Of a DNA stretch of 64,000 nucleotides, positions 51,043 through 60,245 are shown piece after piece (within the stretch, counting starts at the first letter, position 1; every line of letters begins with the position of its first letter). The position numbers and the translations under genes were made by a program. The stretch spans positions 186,001 through 250,000 of the forward strand of contig CAXTKD010000001.1 of NCBI GenBank assembly GCA_964244885.1, written 5' to 3'. The notes beneath the pieces were generated by a model, which was given only the letters and a program-made list of their open reading frames with translations, ran no database searches and was not told where the DNA came from. This DNA comes from CAXTKD01 sp964244885 (GTDB lineage Bacteria; Pseudomonadota; Alphaproteobacteria; Sphingomonadales; Sphingomonadaceae).

Positions 51043-52701
51043 TCAGGAACCAAGGCTGCGCCCCGGCGCGATGTCCTCGACCGAAGTCAGGATATGGATC
51101 AACGCCGGCACGCCCGCCGCGCGCGCCGCCGCCAGCGCCACCGGAAACTCGTCCGTCGTCCGCACCGTCGCCGCCCACGCTCCGAACGACCGAGCGTAGG
51201 CGGCGAAATCCGGGTTCCGCAAATCGGTCGCCACCGTCCGCCCCGGATAATCCCGCTCCTGATGCATGCGGATCGTCCCGTAGGAGCCGTTGTCGATCAC
51301 CAGCACGACGATGTTCGCGCCATATTGCACGGCGGTCGCCAGCTCCTGCCCCAGCATCAGGAAGTCGCCGTCCCCCGCCGCGCATACGACCTCGCGCTCC
51401 GGGCACACGATCTTCGCCGCCACCGCCGCCGGCAGGCCATAGCCCATCGCGCCGCTCGTTGGCGCCAGCTGCGTCGGCCACGCCCGGTGCTCGAAATAGC
51501 GGTGCAGCCACGCCGCGAAGTTGCCCGCCCCGTTGGTGACGATCGCATCGTCGGGCAGCGCCTCGCGCAGGTGCGTGTAGACTGAGCCGAGATTGACCGC
51601 GCCCGTCACCGCGACCGGCGCGCCGAACGCCTCGCGCTCCGCCCGCGCCTCCGCGCACCACGCATCCCACCGCTTGCCCGGATCGAGCGTCGCGAGCGCC
51701 AGCGCCGCCGGCGCCAGGTCCGCCACCGCGCCGATCGCCGCGGGCCACACCCGCCCGATCTCCTCCGGTCCCGGCATGATATGCACGAGCTTCCCGGCCG
51801 TCTCCGCCGCCGTCAGCAGCGTATACCCCTGCGTCACATTCTCGCCCAACCGGCTGCCGAGCGACACGATCAGGTCCGCCGCCCGCACCCGCGCCACGAG
51901 CTTCGGGTTCACCCCCAAACCGAGATCGCCGACGTAGCAACGGTGTCGGTTATCGATCAAATCCTTCCGCCGGAACGACAGCGCCACCGGCAAGGAAAGC
52001 CTGTCGATCCAGTCGCTTAGCGCCCTGAGAGCCGCCGCGCTCCAGCCAGTCCCGCCCAACAACAACAACGGCCTCTCGGCAGCCGCGAGTCTTTCCCCAA
52101 TCTTTTCAAGAGCTTCCGGGTCCAGCCCGGCGCGAGCCACGTTTTGTGTCGATGTTGTAGACTTCGCCTGCTCCCGGAGCATGTCCTCCGGCAACGCCAG
52201 CACCACCGGGCCACGCCGCCCCTGCGTCGCCGTCGCGAACGCCCGACCGACGAACTCGCCCATCCGGTCGCCGTCGTCGATCTCCGCCGCCCACTTGGCG
52301 AGGCCGCCGAACACCTGCGCGTAATCGACCTCCTGGAACGCCCCGCGCCCCCGCTGCCCGCGCGCCACCTGGCCCACGAACAGGATCATCGGCGTCGAAT
52401 CCTGGTGCGCGGTGTGCACCCCGATGCTGGCGTGAGTCGCCCCCGGGCCTCGCGTCACCATGCAGATGCCCGGCCGGCCGGTGAGCTTGCCATGCGCCTC
52501 CGCCATGTTTGCCGCGCCCGCTTCATGCCGGCAGGCGATGACCTTGATCGGCGCGTCCGCGAGCGCATCGAGCACAGCGAGATAGCTCTCGCCCGGCACG
52601 CAGAACACGTGCGTCGTCCCGTGCGCGACGAGCGCCTCGACCAGCCGATGGGCCGCCGTCGTCCCGGCGCTGCGGAACGGAGTTTGATCAGCAGACGTCA
52701 T
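51043..52701 (-). CDS. Thiamine-diphosphate-dependent enzyme, acetolactate-synthase-like
   Basis: The 552-residue protein has the three-domain ThDP layout. The N-terminal Pyr domain has the catalytic glutamate E60 in CRHEAGAANMAEA, the central domain is Rossmann-like, and the C-terminal PP domain has GDGDFLMLGQELATA then VLVIDNGSYGTI (the GDG-to-N motif). Likely relatives are acetolactate synthase large-subunit-like proteins. No small regulatory subunit gene is adjacent, so a biosynthetic IlvB role is doubtful and the substrate is unknown. It is divergent from galM. Confidence 0.88.
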   Translation of the reverse strand: MTSADQTPFRSAGTTAAHRLVEALVAHGTTHVFCVPGESYLAVLDALADAPIKVIACRHEAGAANMAEAHGKLTGRPGICMVTRGPGATHASIGVHTAHQDSTPMILFVGQVARGQRGRGAFQEVDYAQVFGGLAKWAAEIDDGDRMGEFVGRAFATATQGRRGPVVLALPEDMLREQAKSTTSTQNVARAGLDPEALEKIGERLAAAERPLLLLGGTGWSAAALRALSDWIDRLSLPVALSFRRKDLIDNRHRCYVGDLGLGVNPKLVARVRAADLIVSLGSRLGENVTQGYTLLTAAETAGKLVHIMPGPEEIGRVWPAAIGAVADLAPAALALATLDPGKRWDAWCAEARAEREAFGAPVAVTGAVNLGSVYTHLREALPDDAIVTNGAGNFAAWLHRYFEHRAWPTQLAPTSGAMGYGLPAAVAAKIVCPEREVVCAAGDGDFLMLGQELATAVQYGANIVVLVIDNGSYGTIRMHQERDYPGRTVATDLRNPDFAAYARSFGAWAATVRTTDEFPVALAAARAAGVPALIHILTSVEDIAPGRSLGS

Positions 52702-52764
52702 GCCTCCAGCCGGATAAAGACCGAAGTGCTGTCGCGCCAGCCGCGCGTTTTGATGAGGGACCCA

Positions 52765-53811
52765 ATGCCCAGCACCCGAGCGCCCTTCGGCGCGCTTCCC
52801 GACGGCACGGCGGTCGAGGCGATCACGCTCGCCAACGGCACGCTGTCGGTGACGGTCCTCACCTACGGCGCCACGCTCCAGGCCCTACACGCCCCCGACC
52901 GCAACGGTACAATGGCCGACGTCCTCCTGGGCAGCGACGACCTCCCGGGCTATCTCAACCAGACAGCCTATTTCGGCGCCACCATCGGCCGCTACGCCAA
53001 CCGCATCGCCCACGGCCGATTCACGCTGGACGGGCAGGCGCACCAGCTCCCGCTCAACAACGGCCCCAACACGCTCCACGGCGGCGTCGCCGGCTTCGAC
53101 CGCGCCGTCTGGAAGGTCGCCGCCGTCTCCGACAGCGGCGTCACGCTCGCCCACGCCAGCCCGGACGGCGACCAGGGTTTCCCCGGAACGCTCGAAGCCA
53201 CCGCGACCTTCGCGCTCGAAGGCAACGCCCTGACAATCGACTATGCCGCGACCACCGACCGCCCGACGATCGTCAACCTGACGAACCACGCTTATTTCAA
53301 CCTGAGCGGGCAGGGGAGCATCCTCGCCCACCGCCTTACCATCCCTGCCGACGCCTACACGCCGGTCGATGCCACCCTGATCCCGACGGGCGAGCTACGC
53401 ACGGTCGCCGGCACCGCCTTCGACTTCCGCGCGCCCCGCGCCATCGGCGACCATGTCCGCGACGGCGCCGACGCCCAGCTCGCCTACGGCCGCGGCTACG
53501 ATCACAATTGGGCGCTCACCGCCGGCCAGACCGCCGAGCCCAAGCTCGCCGCCCGCCTCGAGGACCCCGCCTCGGGCCGCGCCCTCGACCTGCTCAGCAC
53601 CGAGCCCGGCCTGCAAGTCTACTCGGGCAATTTCCTCGACGGCACCTTCGCGGGGAAGGGGGGCCAACTCTACCGCATGGGCGACGCCGTCGCGCTCGAA
53701 CCCCAGAAATTCCCCGACTCGCCCAACCAGCCGGGCTTTCCCTCGGCCCGCCTCGACCCCGGCAGCACCTACCGCCACCGGATCGTCTATCGGCTGTCGG
53801 CCGACGGGTAA
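52765..53811 (+). CDS. galM: Aldose 1-epimerase
   Basis: From the ATG at 52765 (AGGGA upstream; an ATG at 52753 is in frame) the protein has 348 residues. Conserved GalM blocks are GRYANRIAHGRF, NNGPNTLHGGVAGFDRAVW, LTNHAYFNLSG (catalytic histidine) and the C-terminal VALEPQKFPDSPNQPGFPS (catalytic glutamate). It interconverts sugar anomers. No other sugar genes are adjacent. Confidence 0.95.
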   Translation: MPSTRAPFGALPDGTAVEAITLANGTLSVTVLTYGATLQALHAPDRNGTMADVLLGSDDLPGYLNQTAYFGATIGRYANRIAHGRFTLDGQAHQLPLNNGPNTLHGGVAGFDRAVWKVAAVSDSGVTLAHASPDGDQGFPGTLEATATFALEGNALTIDYAATTDRPTIVNLTNHAYFNLSGQGSILAHRLTIPADAYTPVDATLIPTGELRTVAGTAFDFRAPRAIGDHVRDGADAQLAYGRGYDHNWALTAGQTAEPKLAARLEDPASGRALDLLSTEPGLQVYSGNFLDGTFAGKGGQLYRMGDAVALEPQKFPDSPNQPGFPSARLDPGSTYRHRIVYRLSADG

Positions 53812-53848
53812 GATTCAGAGATTGCCCCAACCCCTAACGGGCTGAAAC

Positions 53849-54175
53849 TTACCGCTTCGCCTTGCGCGCCGCGTAGCGCGCGTCGCGGGCGGCCTTCGCT
53901 TCGGCCTCGGTCAGCGGCGCCTTCACCGGCTTGGCGTTCCGGAGGGCTTCCGCCGCTTCCTCGGCCTTGCGGGCGGCCTTTTCGGCGGCCTCCTGCTCCT
54001 TGGCCGCCTTCTTCGCCTCACGCTTCTCGGCCTCGGCCGCCTCGCGCTTGCGCTGCGTCTCGGCGCGTTGCGCCAGCACCTCCTCGGACACCGGCGGCTT
54101 CGCCTTCATCTTGGCGAGCATCTGCTCCCGGGCGGCGGCGGCCCGCGCCGTGCGCTCCTGAAATGTGTCCTTCAT
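53849..54175 (-). CDS. Small Lys/Ala/Glu-rich coiled-coil protein (DUF6481-like)
   Basis: From the ATG at 54175, with AGGAG upstream, the protein has 108 residues. It is highly charged and helical (EKREAKKAAKEQEAAEKAAR) and starts MKDTFQERTARAAAAREQML, which resembles DUF6481 proteins of sphingomonads. The function is unknown. It lies between galM (convergent) and tRNA-Glu. Low-complexity composition makes family assignment by eye uncertain. Confidence 0.65.
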   Translation of the reverse strand: MKDTFQERTARAAAAREQMLAKMKAKPPVSEEVLAQRAETQRKREAAEAEKREAKKAAKEQEAAEKAARKAEEAAEALRNAKPVKAPLTEAEAKAARDARYAARKAKR

Positions 54176-54217
54176 CTGGGCTCCTGATATGCCAGCTTCG
54201 GCCGCAGCGTCGAGAAA

Positions 54218-54293
54218 TGGTGATCCCAACGGGAATCGAACCCGTGTCTTCGCCGTGAAAGGGCGACGTCCTGGACCGCTAGACGATGGGACC
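54218..54293 (-). tRNA. tRNA-Glu (anticodon TTC)
   Basis: This 76-base minus-strand gene has acceptor arms GGTCCCA and TGGGATC (one G-T pair), discriminator A and an encoded CCA (54218-54220). The anticodon stem TCGCC/GGCGA encloses loop CTTTCAC with anticodon TTC (complement of 54257-54259). The T arm reads ACGGGTTCGATTCCCGT. The D-arm TCTAGCGGTCCAGGA is typical of bacterial tRNA-Glu. Confidence 0.97.
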
Positions 54294-54329
54294 GCGGCTG
54301 GCGCGGATTAGGGGGAGGGGTGCGCGGCG

Positions 54330-56096
54330 TCAATCCGCCCACGCGGCGTCGTCGAGATGAATCTCCGCCGACGGCTTCGACCCCCAGTCATCGCGCTTCA
54401 GCCGTCCGGCGATGTAGATCTTCCGTCCATGCGTGTTCATCAGCGCCTGCCCGAGCTCGGATTCGGCATGGCGGAAGGCGACCGCCTTGATCCGGGCGCC
54501 ATCCGGGCCGCTCAGCACGATCCGCACATGGTCGCGCCCGACGATGTCGGCCTTGACGATCTGGCACGGCCCCGCCGCCACCCGCGGCTGCGGCCAGCCC
54601 GAGCCGTAGGGGCCGGCGCCGTCCAGCGCCTCCGCCAGCTCGACGCACAGCCCGCCCGGCGCCACCGCCGCGTCGAGCAGCAGCGCGCTCGCGGTCTGCG
54701 CGCGGCCGACGTCGCCTGCCAGCCGGTGGTTGAGGAAAGCGGTCAGCGCCGCGATCTTGCCCGCCTCCACCGTCAGCCCCGCCGCCATCGCATGCCCGCC
54801 GCCCGCCACCAGCAGCCCCGCGTCCTTCGCCGCCAGCACCGCGCTGCCGAGGTCGACTCCGCTCATCGACCGTCCCGATCCCCTGCCGACGCCATCGGCA
54901 TCAATGCCGATGACGATCGCCGGCCGATTGAGCTTCTCCTTGATCCGGCTGGCGACGATTCCGATCACGCCGGGGTGCCAGCCGTGCCCGGCGATCACCG
55001 CCACCGCCTCGTTCGCCGATCCCGCCGACTGGCCGATCGCCGCATCGGTGACGAGGCTCTCGATTGCCCGGCGCTCGGAGTTGAGCAGGTTGAGCTCGGC
55101 TGCCAGCGCGGTCGCCTCGTCCGGGTCTTCGGTGGTCAGCAGCCGCACCCCGAGGTCCGACTTGCCGACCCGCCCGCCGGCGTTGATGCGCGGCCCCAGC
55201 AGGAACCCCAGGTCGCCGGCATTCGGCGCGCGGTCGAGCCCCGACACGTCGGCCAGCGCCGCGAGGCCAATGTTGCGCCGCTGGCCCATGACCTTCAGGC
55301 CCTGCGTCACGAACGCCCGGTTGAGCCCGGTCAGCGCGACGACGTCGGCCACGGTACCGAGCGCGACCAGATCGAGGAGATCGAGGATACGCGGCTCAGC
55401 ACGTTCGGCAAACGCTCCGCGCGCCCGAAGTTCACGCCCCACCGCCGCTGCCGTCAGGAACGCCATCCCGACCGCCGCCAGATGCCCGAACGCCTCGGAC
55501 TCGCAGTCCAGCCGGTTCGGGTTCACCACCGCGACGCAGGCAGGAAGCGCCGTCCCCGCCTTGTGGTGGTCGACAACGATCACCTCCAGCCCGGCGGCGC
55601 ATGCGCGCTCAAGCGCCTCGAACGCCTGAGTCCCGCAATCGACGGTGATCGCCAGCCTGGCGCCCGCCGCCGCCAGCTTCTCCAGCGCCGCGCCAGAAGG
55701 GCCGTATCCCTCCATCAGCCGGTCGGGGATGTAGGCGCTCACCGTCCCGCCGCAGCCGCGCAGGAAGCGCACCAGCAGCGCCGCCGAGGTCGCGCCGTCA
55801 ACGTCATAGTCGCCGAACACCACGATCGGCTCGCCCGCCGTCACCGCATCGGCGATCCGCCGGGCCGCCACGTCCATGTCCTGAAAGCGCGACGGATCGG
55901 GCAGCCAATCGCGGATCGTCGGCGTCCGCAGCCGGTCGATGTCGTGCGCCAGCGCCCCCCTTGCGAGGTAGAGCTGCGCGACGATATCCTCCAGCCCAGA
56001 CGCCTGCGCCATCCCCGCGGCGCGCTCCGCCCCGCCCCGCCAGCGCCAGGGCTGGCCGAGGATCGAATGCGTGATGCCGAAGGGGTGAGAATTCAT
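54330..56096 (-). CDS. recJ: Single-stranded-DNA-specific exonuclease RecJ
   Basis: The 588-residue protein carries the DHH phosphoesterase motifs VVFGDYDVDGATSAALL, AITVDCGTQAF and VIVVDHHKAG. A DHHA1 domain follows (GHGWHPGVIGIVASRIKEK, then GGGHAMAAGLTVE) with a C-terminal OB fold. RecJ degrades 5'-ended single strands in recombination and mismatch repair. The length is typical. The start reads MNSHPFGITHSILGQPWRWR, matching RecJ N-termini. Confidence 0.96.
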   Translation of the reverse strand: MNSHPFGITHSILGQPWRWRGGAERAAGMAQASGLEDIVAQLYLARGALAHDIDRLRTPTIRDWLPDPSRFQDMDVAARRIADAVTAGEPIVVFGDYDVDGATSAALLVRFLRGCGGTVSAYIPDRLMEGYGPSGAALEKLAAAGARLAITVDCGTQAFEALERACAAGLEVIVVDHHKAGTALPACVAVVNPNRLDCESEAFGHLAAVGMAFLTAAAVGRELRARGAFAERAEPRILDLLDLVALGTVADVVALTGLNRAFVTQGLKVMGQRRNIGLAALADVSGLDRAPNAGDLGFLLGPRINAGGRVGKSDLGVRLLTTEDPDEATALAAELNLLNSERRAIESLVTDAAIGQSAGSANEAVAVIAGHGWHPGVIGIVASRIKEKLNRPAIVIGIDADGVGRGSGRSMSGVDLGSAVLAAKDAGLLVAGGGHAMAAGLTVEAGKIAALTAFLNHRLAGDVGRAQTASALLLDAAVAPGGLCVELAEALDGAGPYGSGWPQPRVAAGPCQIVKADIVGRDHVRIVLSGPDGARIKAVAFRHAESELGQALMNTHGRKIYIAGRLKRDDWGSKPSAEIHLDDAAWAD

Positions 56097-56106
56097 TGGC
56101 AGACCT

Positions 56107-56241
56107 TACAGCCCCTCGCCCGCTTGCGGGAGAGGGAGGGGCCCGCCGCGAAGCGGTGGGAGGGTGAGGGAGGGCGGTGCTGCTCGCGCTGGCGCGCGTC
56201 GCCCCTCACCCCAACCCTCTCCCGCAAGCGGGAGAGGGAGT
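56107..56241. repeat. Palindromic repeat between recJ and glpX
   Basis: CCCCTCGCCCGCTTGCGGGA with GAGGGAGGGG faces CCTCTCCCGCAAGCGGGAGA with GGGAG at the other end, and AGGGTGAGGG pairs with CCCTCACCCC inside. It differs in core from the other family C copies (GCTTGC in place of TTCA) but has the same architecture. Confidence 0.85.
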
Positions 56242-56244
56242 TAG

Positions 56245-57216
56245 CTACGGCCGGTAATGCTCGCCGTCGACCCAACGCACGGTGTGCGAGGACGCGCGCA
56301 TCACCACCGATTGCGTGGTGATCTTGCCCCCCGGGCGGCGCTTGACGCCCTTCAGCAGCGAGCCGTCGGTGACGCCCGTCGCCGCGAAGATCACGTCGCC
56401 CTTTGCGAGGTCGTCGAGGTGGTAGATGCGGTCGAGGTCCTCGATGCCCCAGCGCCGCGCTCGGCCGCGCTCGTCGTCGTTGCGGAACAGCAGGCGCCCC
56501 TGGAACTGCCCGCCGACGCAGCGCAGCGCCGCCGCCGCCAGCACACCCTCCGGCGCGCCGCCCGAGCCCAGATACAAATCGATGCCGGTGTCGGGATTGG
56601 TCACCGCGATCACGCCCGCGACGTCGCCGTCGGGGATGAGCTGGATGCCGCAGCCGAGCCCGCGCAGCTCGGCGATCAATTTCTCGTGGCGCGGCCGGTC
56701 CAGCACGCAGGTCATCAGTTCGTGCGGCTCAATGCCCTTGGCCTTGGCGACGCTGCGCACATTGTCGGTCGCCGAGCGGCTCAAGTCGATCACGCCCTCG
56801 GGCAGTCCGGGGCCGACCGCGATCTTGTCCATGTAGACGTCGGGCGCGTTGAGCAGACCGCCCTGCTCGGCGATCGCCAGCACCGCGAGCGCGTTCGGCC
56901 CGGCCTTGGCGGTGATCGTCGTGCCTTCCAGCGGATCGAGCGCGATGTCGATCTTCGGGCCGGTGCCGATCGCCTTGCCGACCTTCTCGCCGATGAACAG
57001 CATCGGCGCCTCGTCGCGCTCGCCCTCGCCGATCACTACCGTGCCGTCGAAGTCGAGCTGGTTCAACGCGTCGCGCATCGCCTCGACCGCGGCGGCGTCG
57101 GCCGCCTTCTCGTCGCCGCGCCCGATCAGCTTGGCGGCGCCGATCGCCGCATATTCGGTGACGCGCACCATCTCGAGCACGAGCACGCGGTCGAGGGTCT
57201 GGCTGGCTTGAACCAT
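56245..57216 (-). CDS. glpX: Class II fructose-1,6-bisphosphatase (GlpX)
   Basis: The 323-residue protein has the GlpX metal and substrate motifs VVIGEGERDEAPMLFIGE and ALDPLEGTTITAKAG, and later GDVAGVIAVTNP and GSGGAPEGVLAAAALRC. It dephosphorylates fructose-1,6-bisphosphate in gluconeogenesis. The order hom - exported pair - glpX - recJ is on one strand; hom-glpX-recJ linkage is common in alphaproteobacteria. Confidence 0.96.
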   Translation of the reverse strand: MVQASQTLDRVLVLEMVRVTEYAAIGAAKLIGRGDEKAADAAAVEAMRDALNQLDFDGTVVIGEGERDEAPMLFIGEKVGKAIGTGPKIDIALDPLEGTTITAKAGPNALAVLAIAEQGGLLNAPDVYMDKIAVGPGLPEGVIDLSRSATDNVRSVAKAKGIEPHELMTCVLDRPRHEKLIAELRGLGCGIQLIPDGDVAGVIAVTNPDTGIDLYLGSGGAPEGVLAAAALRCVGGQFQGRLLFRNDDERGRARRWGIEDLDRIYHLDDLAKGDVIFAATGVTDGSLLKGVKRRPGGKITTQSVVMRASSHTVRWVDGEHYRP

Positions 57217-57279
57217 TTTAGCTCCGGCGGGAGTGAAGGATGCGCGAGCGGTAGCCGCTGCGGCCCGGCAAATCCAGCG

Positions 57280-57915
57280 TCAGCGCAGCTTGGCGTCGAG
57301 CCCGGCCGCGACATCCTCGACCATCTTGGTATAGGCGCCGGTCGTCTCGACCGCGTTGACCTCGCCGAAATCGAGCTTGAACAGGCTCGGGTCGTTCGAC
57401 CGGACCTCGTTCGACGCCTCCACCGTGAACACCCGCGCCACCTTCGAATCGAGCATCATCACGCCGCCCCTGAACACCTGATAGGTCTTCAGCATCTGGG
57501 TGCGATAGCCGATGTCGCAGTCGAGCACCGCGATATAGTCGACGCCCTGCCGTCTGGCGGTCGCGATGTCGGGCACCACGATCATCGTCGCGAAATGCGG
57601 CCGCAGCAGCGCGATCGTGCGGTTGACGAAGATCGCCGGATCGATCCCCTTGCCGATCGCGGCGGCGACGGTGTCCGGCGCCGCCTTGCCGTAATTCTTC
57701 TTCCAGTCGACGATGCTGACATCGAGGTTGCCCGACACCACCACCGCCAGCGACTTCTGCGCCAGCTGCTCGGGCAGCCAGGGCGCGGTCGATTCGGCGA
57801 GCGTGAAGCCCGGCGGCACGAGGCCGGTGAGCGGCGGCAGATATTTGTGCGCGGCGGCGGCGGGCGACGCGCCGCTCGCCACGGCGAGCGCCAGCGCGAT
57901 CAGCCGGCGGTTCAT
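57280..57915 (-). CDS. Exported protein of unknown function
   Basis: From the ATG at 57915 the protein has 211 residues with a signal peptide (MNRRLIALALAVASGASPAA, cleavage near AAAAH). The mature part has alternating strands such as QKSLAVVVSGNLDVSIVDWK and GVDYIAVLDCDIGYRTQ. I recognise no family; the layout resembles lipoprotein-like envelope proteins that detect or bind small ligands, but this is weak. It is coupled by ATGA overlap to the next exported protein upstream, so the two probably act together. Confidence 0.65.
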   Translation of the reverse strand: MNRRLIALALAVASGASPAAAAHKYLPPLTGLVPPGFTLAESTAPWLPEQLAQKSLAVVVSGNLDVSIVDWKKNYGKAAPDTVAAAIGKGIDPAIFVNRTIALLRPHFATMIVVPDIATARRQGVDYIAVLDCDIGYRTQMLKTYQVFRGGVMMLDSKVARVFTVEASNEVRSNDPSLFKLDFGEVNAVETTGAYTKMVEDVAAGLDAKLR

Positions 57916-58898
57916 GGCTTTGGCTCCGTGCCCGGTGCGGGCGTTGGCGGGGCGGGGGGCGGCGTCGCCGGCGCGCCCGAAGCCGCCTGCGCCTGCGCCT
58001 GCGCCACGATCCGCTCGTAGGCGGCGTCGATGTTGCCGACCGGGGTGTCGGCGACGCCGTCGGCGCAATTCGCGCCCGGCGTCTTCGCGCAGGCCGCGAG
58101 ATTGGCCTGGATCTCGTCCTTCACCCGCTGAGTCGTTGCCGCGTCCGCGCGGCAGGCCGGAACGGCGTCGAGGATCTGCTCATAATATTTGCCGTAAAAC
58201 ACCTGGCGTTCGACCAGCGAACCGGCTCCTGGATTGACGGGGCGAACCGCATTGAACGCCGCGATCGAGGCGAGGCAGGCGTTGCCCGTCACGGCCGCGG
58301 CCGGTGCGCTCGCGGTCGCCGGGGGAACGCTGGCGGCCGGTGCGGCGGCTGGCGCCACGGGCACCGGCACGCCGCTCAGCATCGTTGCCGCCATGTCGGC
58401 GAACTTGTGATCGGGGAAGCGCGCGATCAGCGCGCGGAGCGCGGCGCGCGATCCCGCGACATCGCCCTTGGTGGTGAGCTCGTCGGACAGCGCGAACAAT
58501 TCGCCCGGCGTCGTCATCGCCGCCATCCGGTCCTGCAGCGCCTTGGCCTGCTCGGCGGCCGCCGCCGCCGCGGCGGCGCTTGCCGCCTGCTGCGCCGCCG
58601 CTTGCTCGGCCGCCAGCCGCTCGCGCTCGATCCGCGCCGCCTCGGCCGCCTTGCGCTCGGCGGCTTCGCGCTCGATCCGAGCCGCCTCGGCCTTGACCCG
58701 CTCGCGCTCCTTGATGGTCTGGAAGGCGCGCTCCGCCTCGCCGCCGGCCTGGACCGCAAGGTTCGTGCCCTCGCTGCCCGAGGTCCGCGCCGGGAAAACA
58801 TCGCTCGGCGGCGGGGGAGGGGCGGTCTCGGGCGCCGCCGCCCCCAGCAACGGCAAGGCGCAGGCGATGACCGCCATTCGCTTCCAGCGAATTATCAT
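57912..58898 (-). CDS. Exported coiled-coil protein of unknown function
   Basis: From the ATG at 58898 (AGGGG upstream) the protein has 328 residues and starts MIIRWKRMAVIACALPLLGA, a signal peptide. A Pro-rich stretch, an Ala/Glu/Arg coiled coil (about residues 55-130, ERERVKAEAARIEREAAERK) and an Ala/Pro-rich linker follow. The C-terminal domain has paired cysteines (GNACLASI, VPACRADA, LAACAKTPGANCADG). No family is recognised. It is encoded between hom and the other exported protein. Confidence 0.65.
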   Translation of the reverse strand: MIIRWKRMAVIACALPLLGAAAPETAPPPPPSDVFPARTSGSEGTNLAVQAGGEAERAFQTIKERERVKAEAARIEREAAERKAAEAARIERERLAAEQAAAQQAASAAAAAAAAEQAKALQDRMAAMTTPGELFALSDELTTKGDVAGSRAALRALIARFPDHKFADMAATMLSGVPVPVAPAAAPAASVPPATASAPAAAVTGNACLASIAAFNAVRPVNPGAGSLVERQVFYGKYYEQILDAVPACRADAATTQRVKDEIQANLAACAKTPGANCADGVADTPVGNIDAAYERIVAQAQAQAASGAPATPPPAPPTPAPGTEPKP

Positions 58899-58946
58899 TC
58901 GAACCCCTGACTCGTACGACCCCGTCACGAGTGTAGGAGAGAAATC

Positions 58947-60245
58947 TTAAAAGTCGAGAATATGCATCATCATCGGCGGCCGGAGCGTGCTGTCCGACGC
59001 GCTCATTCGATCGAGTGCGGCGCGAACGTCACGCTCCGGCGCCTCGTGCGTCACCATGACGATGGTCACCGCGCCGTCGTCGGCATGGCCGCGCTGGATC
59101 AGGCTTTCGATCGACACCGATTCGTCGCGCAAGGCTGCAGTGATCTCGGCGAGCACGCCCGGCCGGTCGGCGACCGTCAGCCGAAGGTAATAGCGCCCGA
59201 CATGATCGTGCTGGTCGGCCGCCGCGAGCGCCGCGAGCTTCGCCGCCGGCATCGCGAACGCCGGCCCGACCTCGCCGCGCGCCACGTCGATCAGGTCGGC
59301 GACCACCGCCGAGGCGGTCGGCCCTTCGCCCGCGCCACGCCCCTGGAAGAATAGCCGCCCGACGAAATTGCCCTCCGCCACGACCGCGTTGAGCGACCCG
59401 TCTACATGCGCCAGCGGATGGTTGAGGGGCACCAGGCACGGGTGGACGCGCTGAAACAGCTTGGCCGATTCCAGCTTCGCGAGCCCGACGAGCTTGATCC
59501 GGAAGCCCAGCGTCGCGGCATAGGCGATGTCGGTGGCCGAAACTTCGCGGATTCCCTCGACGGCCACCGCGCCGAAATCGGGCCGCGCCCCAAACGCTAG
59601 CGATGACAGGATGGCGAGCTTGTGCGCCGCGTCGATCCCGTCGACGTCGAAGCTCGGATCGGCCTCGGCGTAGCCGAGCTTCTGCGCGTCGGCGAGCACC
59701 GCCTCGAACGCCGTCCCGTCGCGCTCCATCGCGGTCAGGATGTAATTGCAGGTGCCGTTGAGGATTCCATAGACTTGGCTCAGCTCGTTGGCCGCCGCGC
59801 CCTCGCGCAGCCCCTTGATCACCGGAATTCCGCCCGCCACCGCCGCCTCGTACTTCAGCGCGGCGCCCGCCTTTTCGGCGGCTTCGGCGAGCTCCAGCCC
59901 ATGATGCGCCAGCATCGCCTTGTTGGCGGTGACGAACGGCTTCCCGCGCCCAAACGTCGCCCGCGCCAGCGTCAGCGCCGGCCCATCCGCCCCGCCGATC
60001 AGTTCGACCACCACATCGACATCGTCGCGATGGCAAAGCGCCGTCGCATCGTCGACCCACGCGAACCGCTGCGTGTCCACGCCCCGGTCCCGCTGCCGGT
60101 CGCGCGCCGACACCGCGGTCACCTCGATCCCCCGATTGGCCCGCCGCTCGACGAGCGCCCGGTTGGTGTCGAGCACCTTGATGACGCCAGCCCCGACATT
60201 GCCAAGGCCGGCCAAGCCGACGCGAAGAGGAGGCGGAGTGCTCAT
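58947..60245 (-). CDS. hom: Homoserine dehydrogenase
   Basis: The 432-residue protein starts with a Rossmann nucleotide-binding motif, VGLAGLGNVGAGVIKVL. The catalytic domain includes KPFVTANKAMLAHHG and EADPSFDVDGIDAAHKLAILSS. A C-terminal ACT domain (from about residue 350, RLTVADRPGVLAEITAALRD) gives threonine feedback control in relatives. It makes homoserine for threonine and methionine synthesis. Its ATG overlaps the stop of the small acidic gene upstream. Confidence 0.97.
   Translation of the reverse strand: MSTPPPLRVGLAGLGNVGAGVIKVLDTNRALVERRANRGIEVTAVSARDRQRDRGVDTQRFAWVDDATALCHRDDVDVVVELIGGADGPALTLARATFGRGKPFVTANKAMLAHHGLELAEAAEKAGAALKYEAAVAGGIPVIKGLREGAAANELSQVYGILNGTCNYILTAMERDGTAFEAVLADAQKLGYAEADPSFDVDGIDAAHKLAILSSLAFGARPDFGAVAVEGIREVSATDIAYAATLGFRIKLVGLAKLESAKLFQRVHPCLVPLNHPLAHVDGSLNAVVAEGNFVGRLFFQGRGAGEGPTASAVVADLIDVARGEVGPAFAMPAAKLAALAAADQHDHVGRYYLRLTVADRPGVLAEITAALRDESVSIESLIQRGHADDGAVTIVMVTHEAPERDVRAALDRMSASDSTLRPPMMMHILDF

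Noticed and set aside
54357..58020. Long plus-strand frames antisense to recJ (654 codons) and glpX (587 codons)
   Set aside because: Both genes have clear catalytic motifs on the minus strand; the antisense products are Arg/Asp/Val-rich with no domain.
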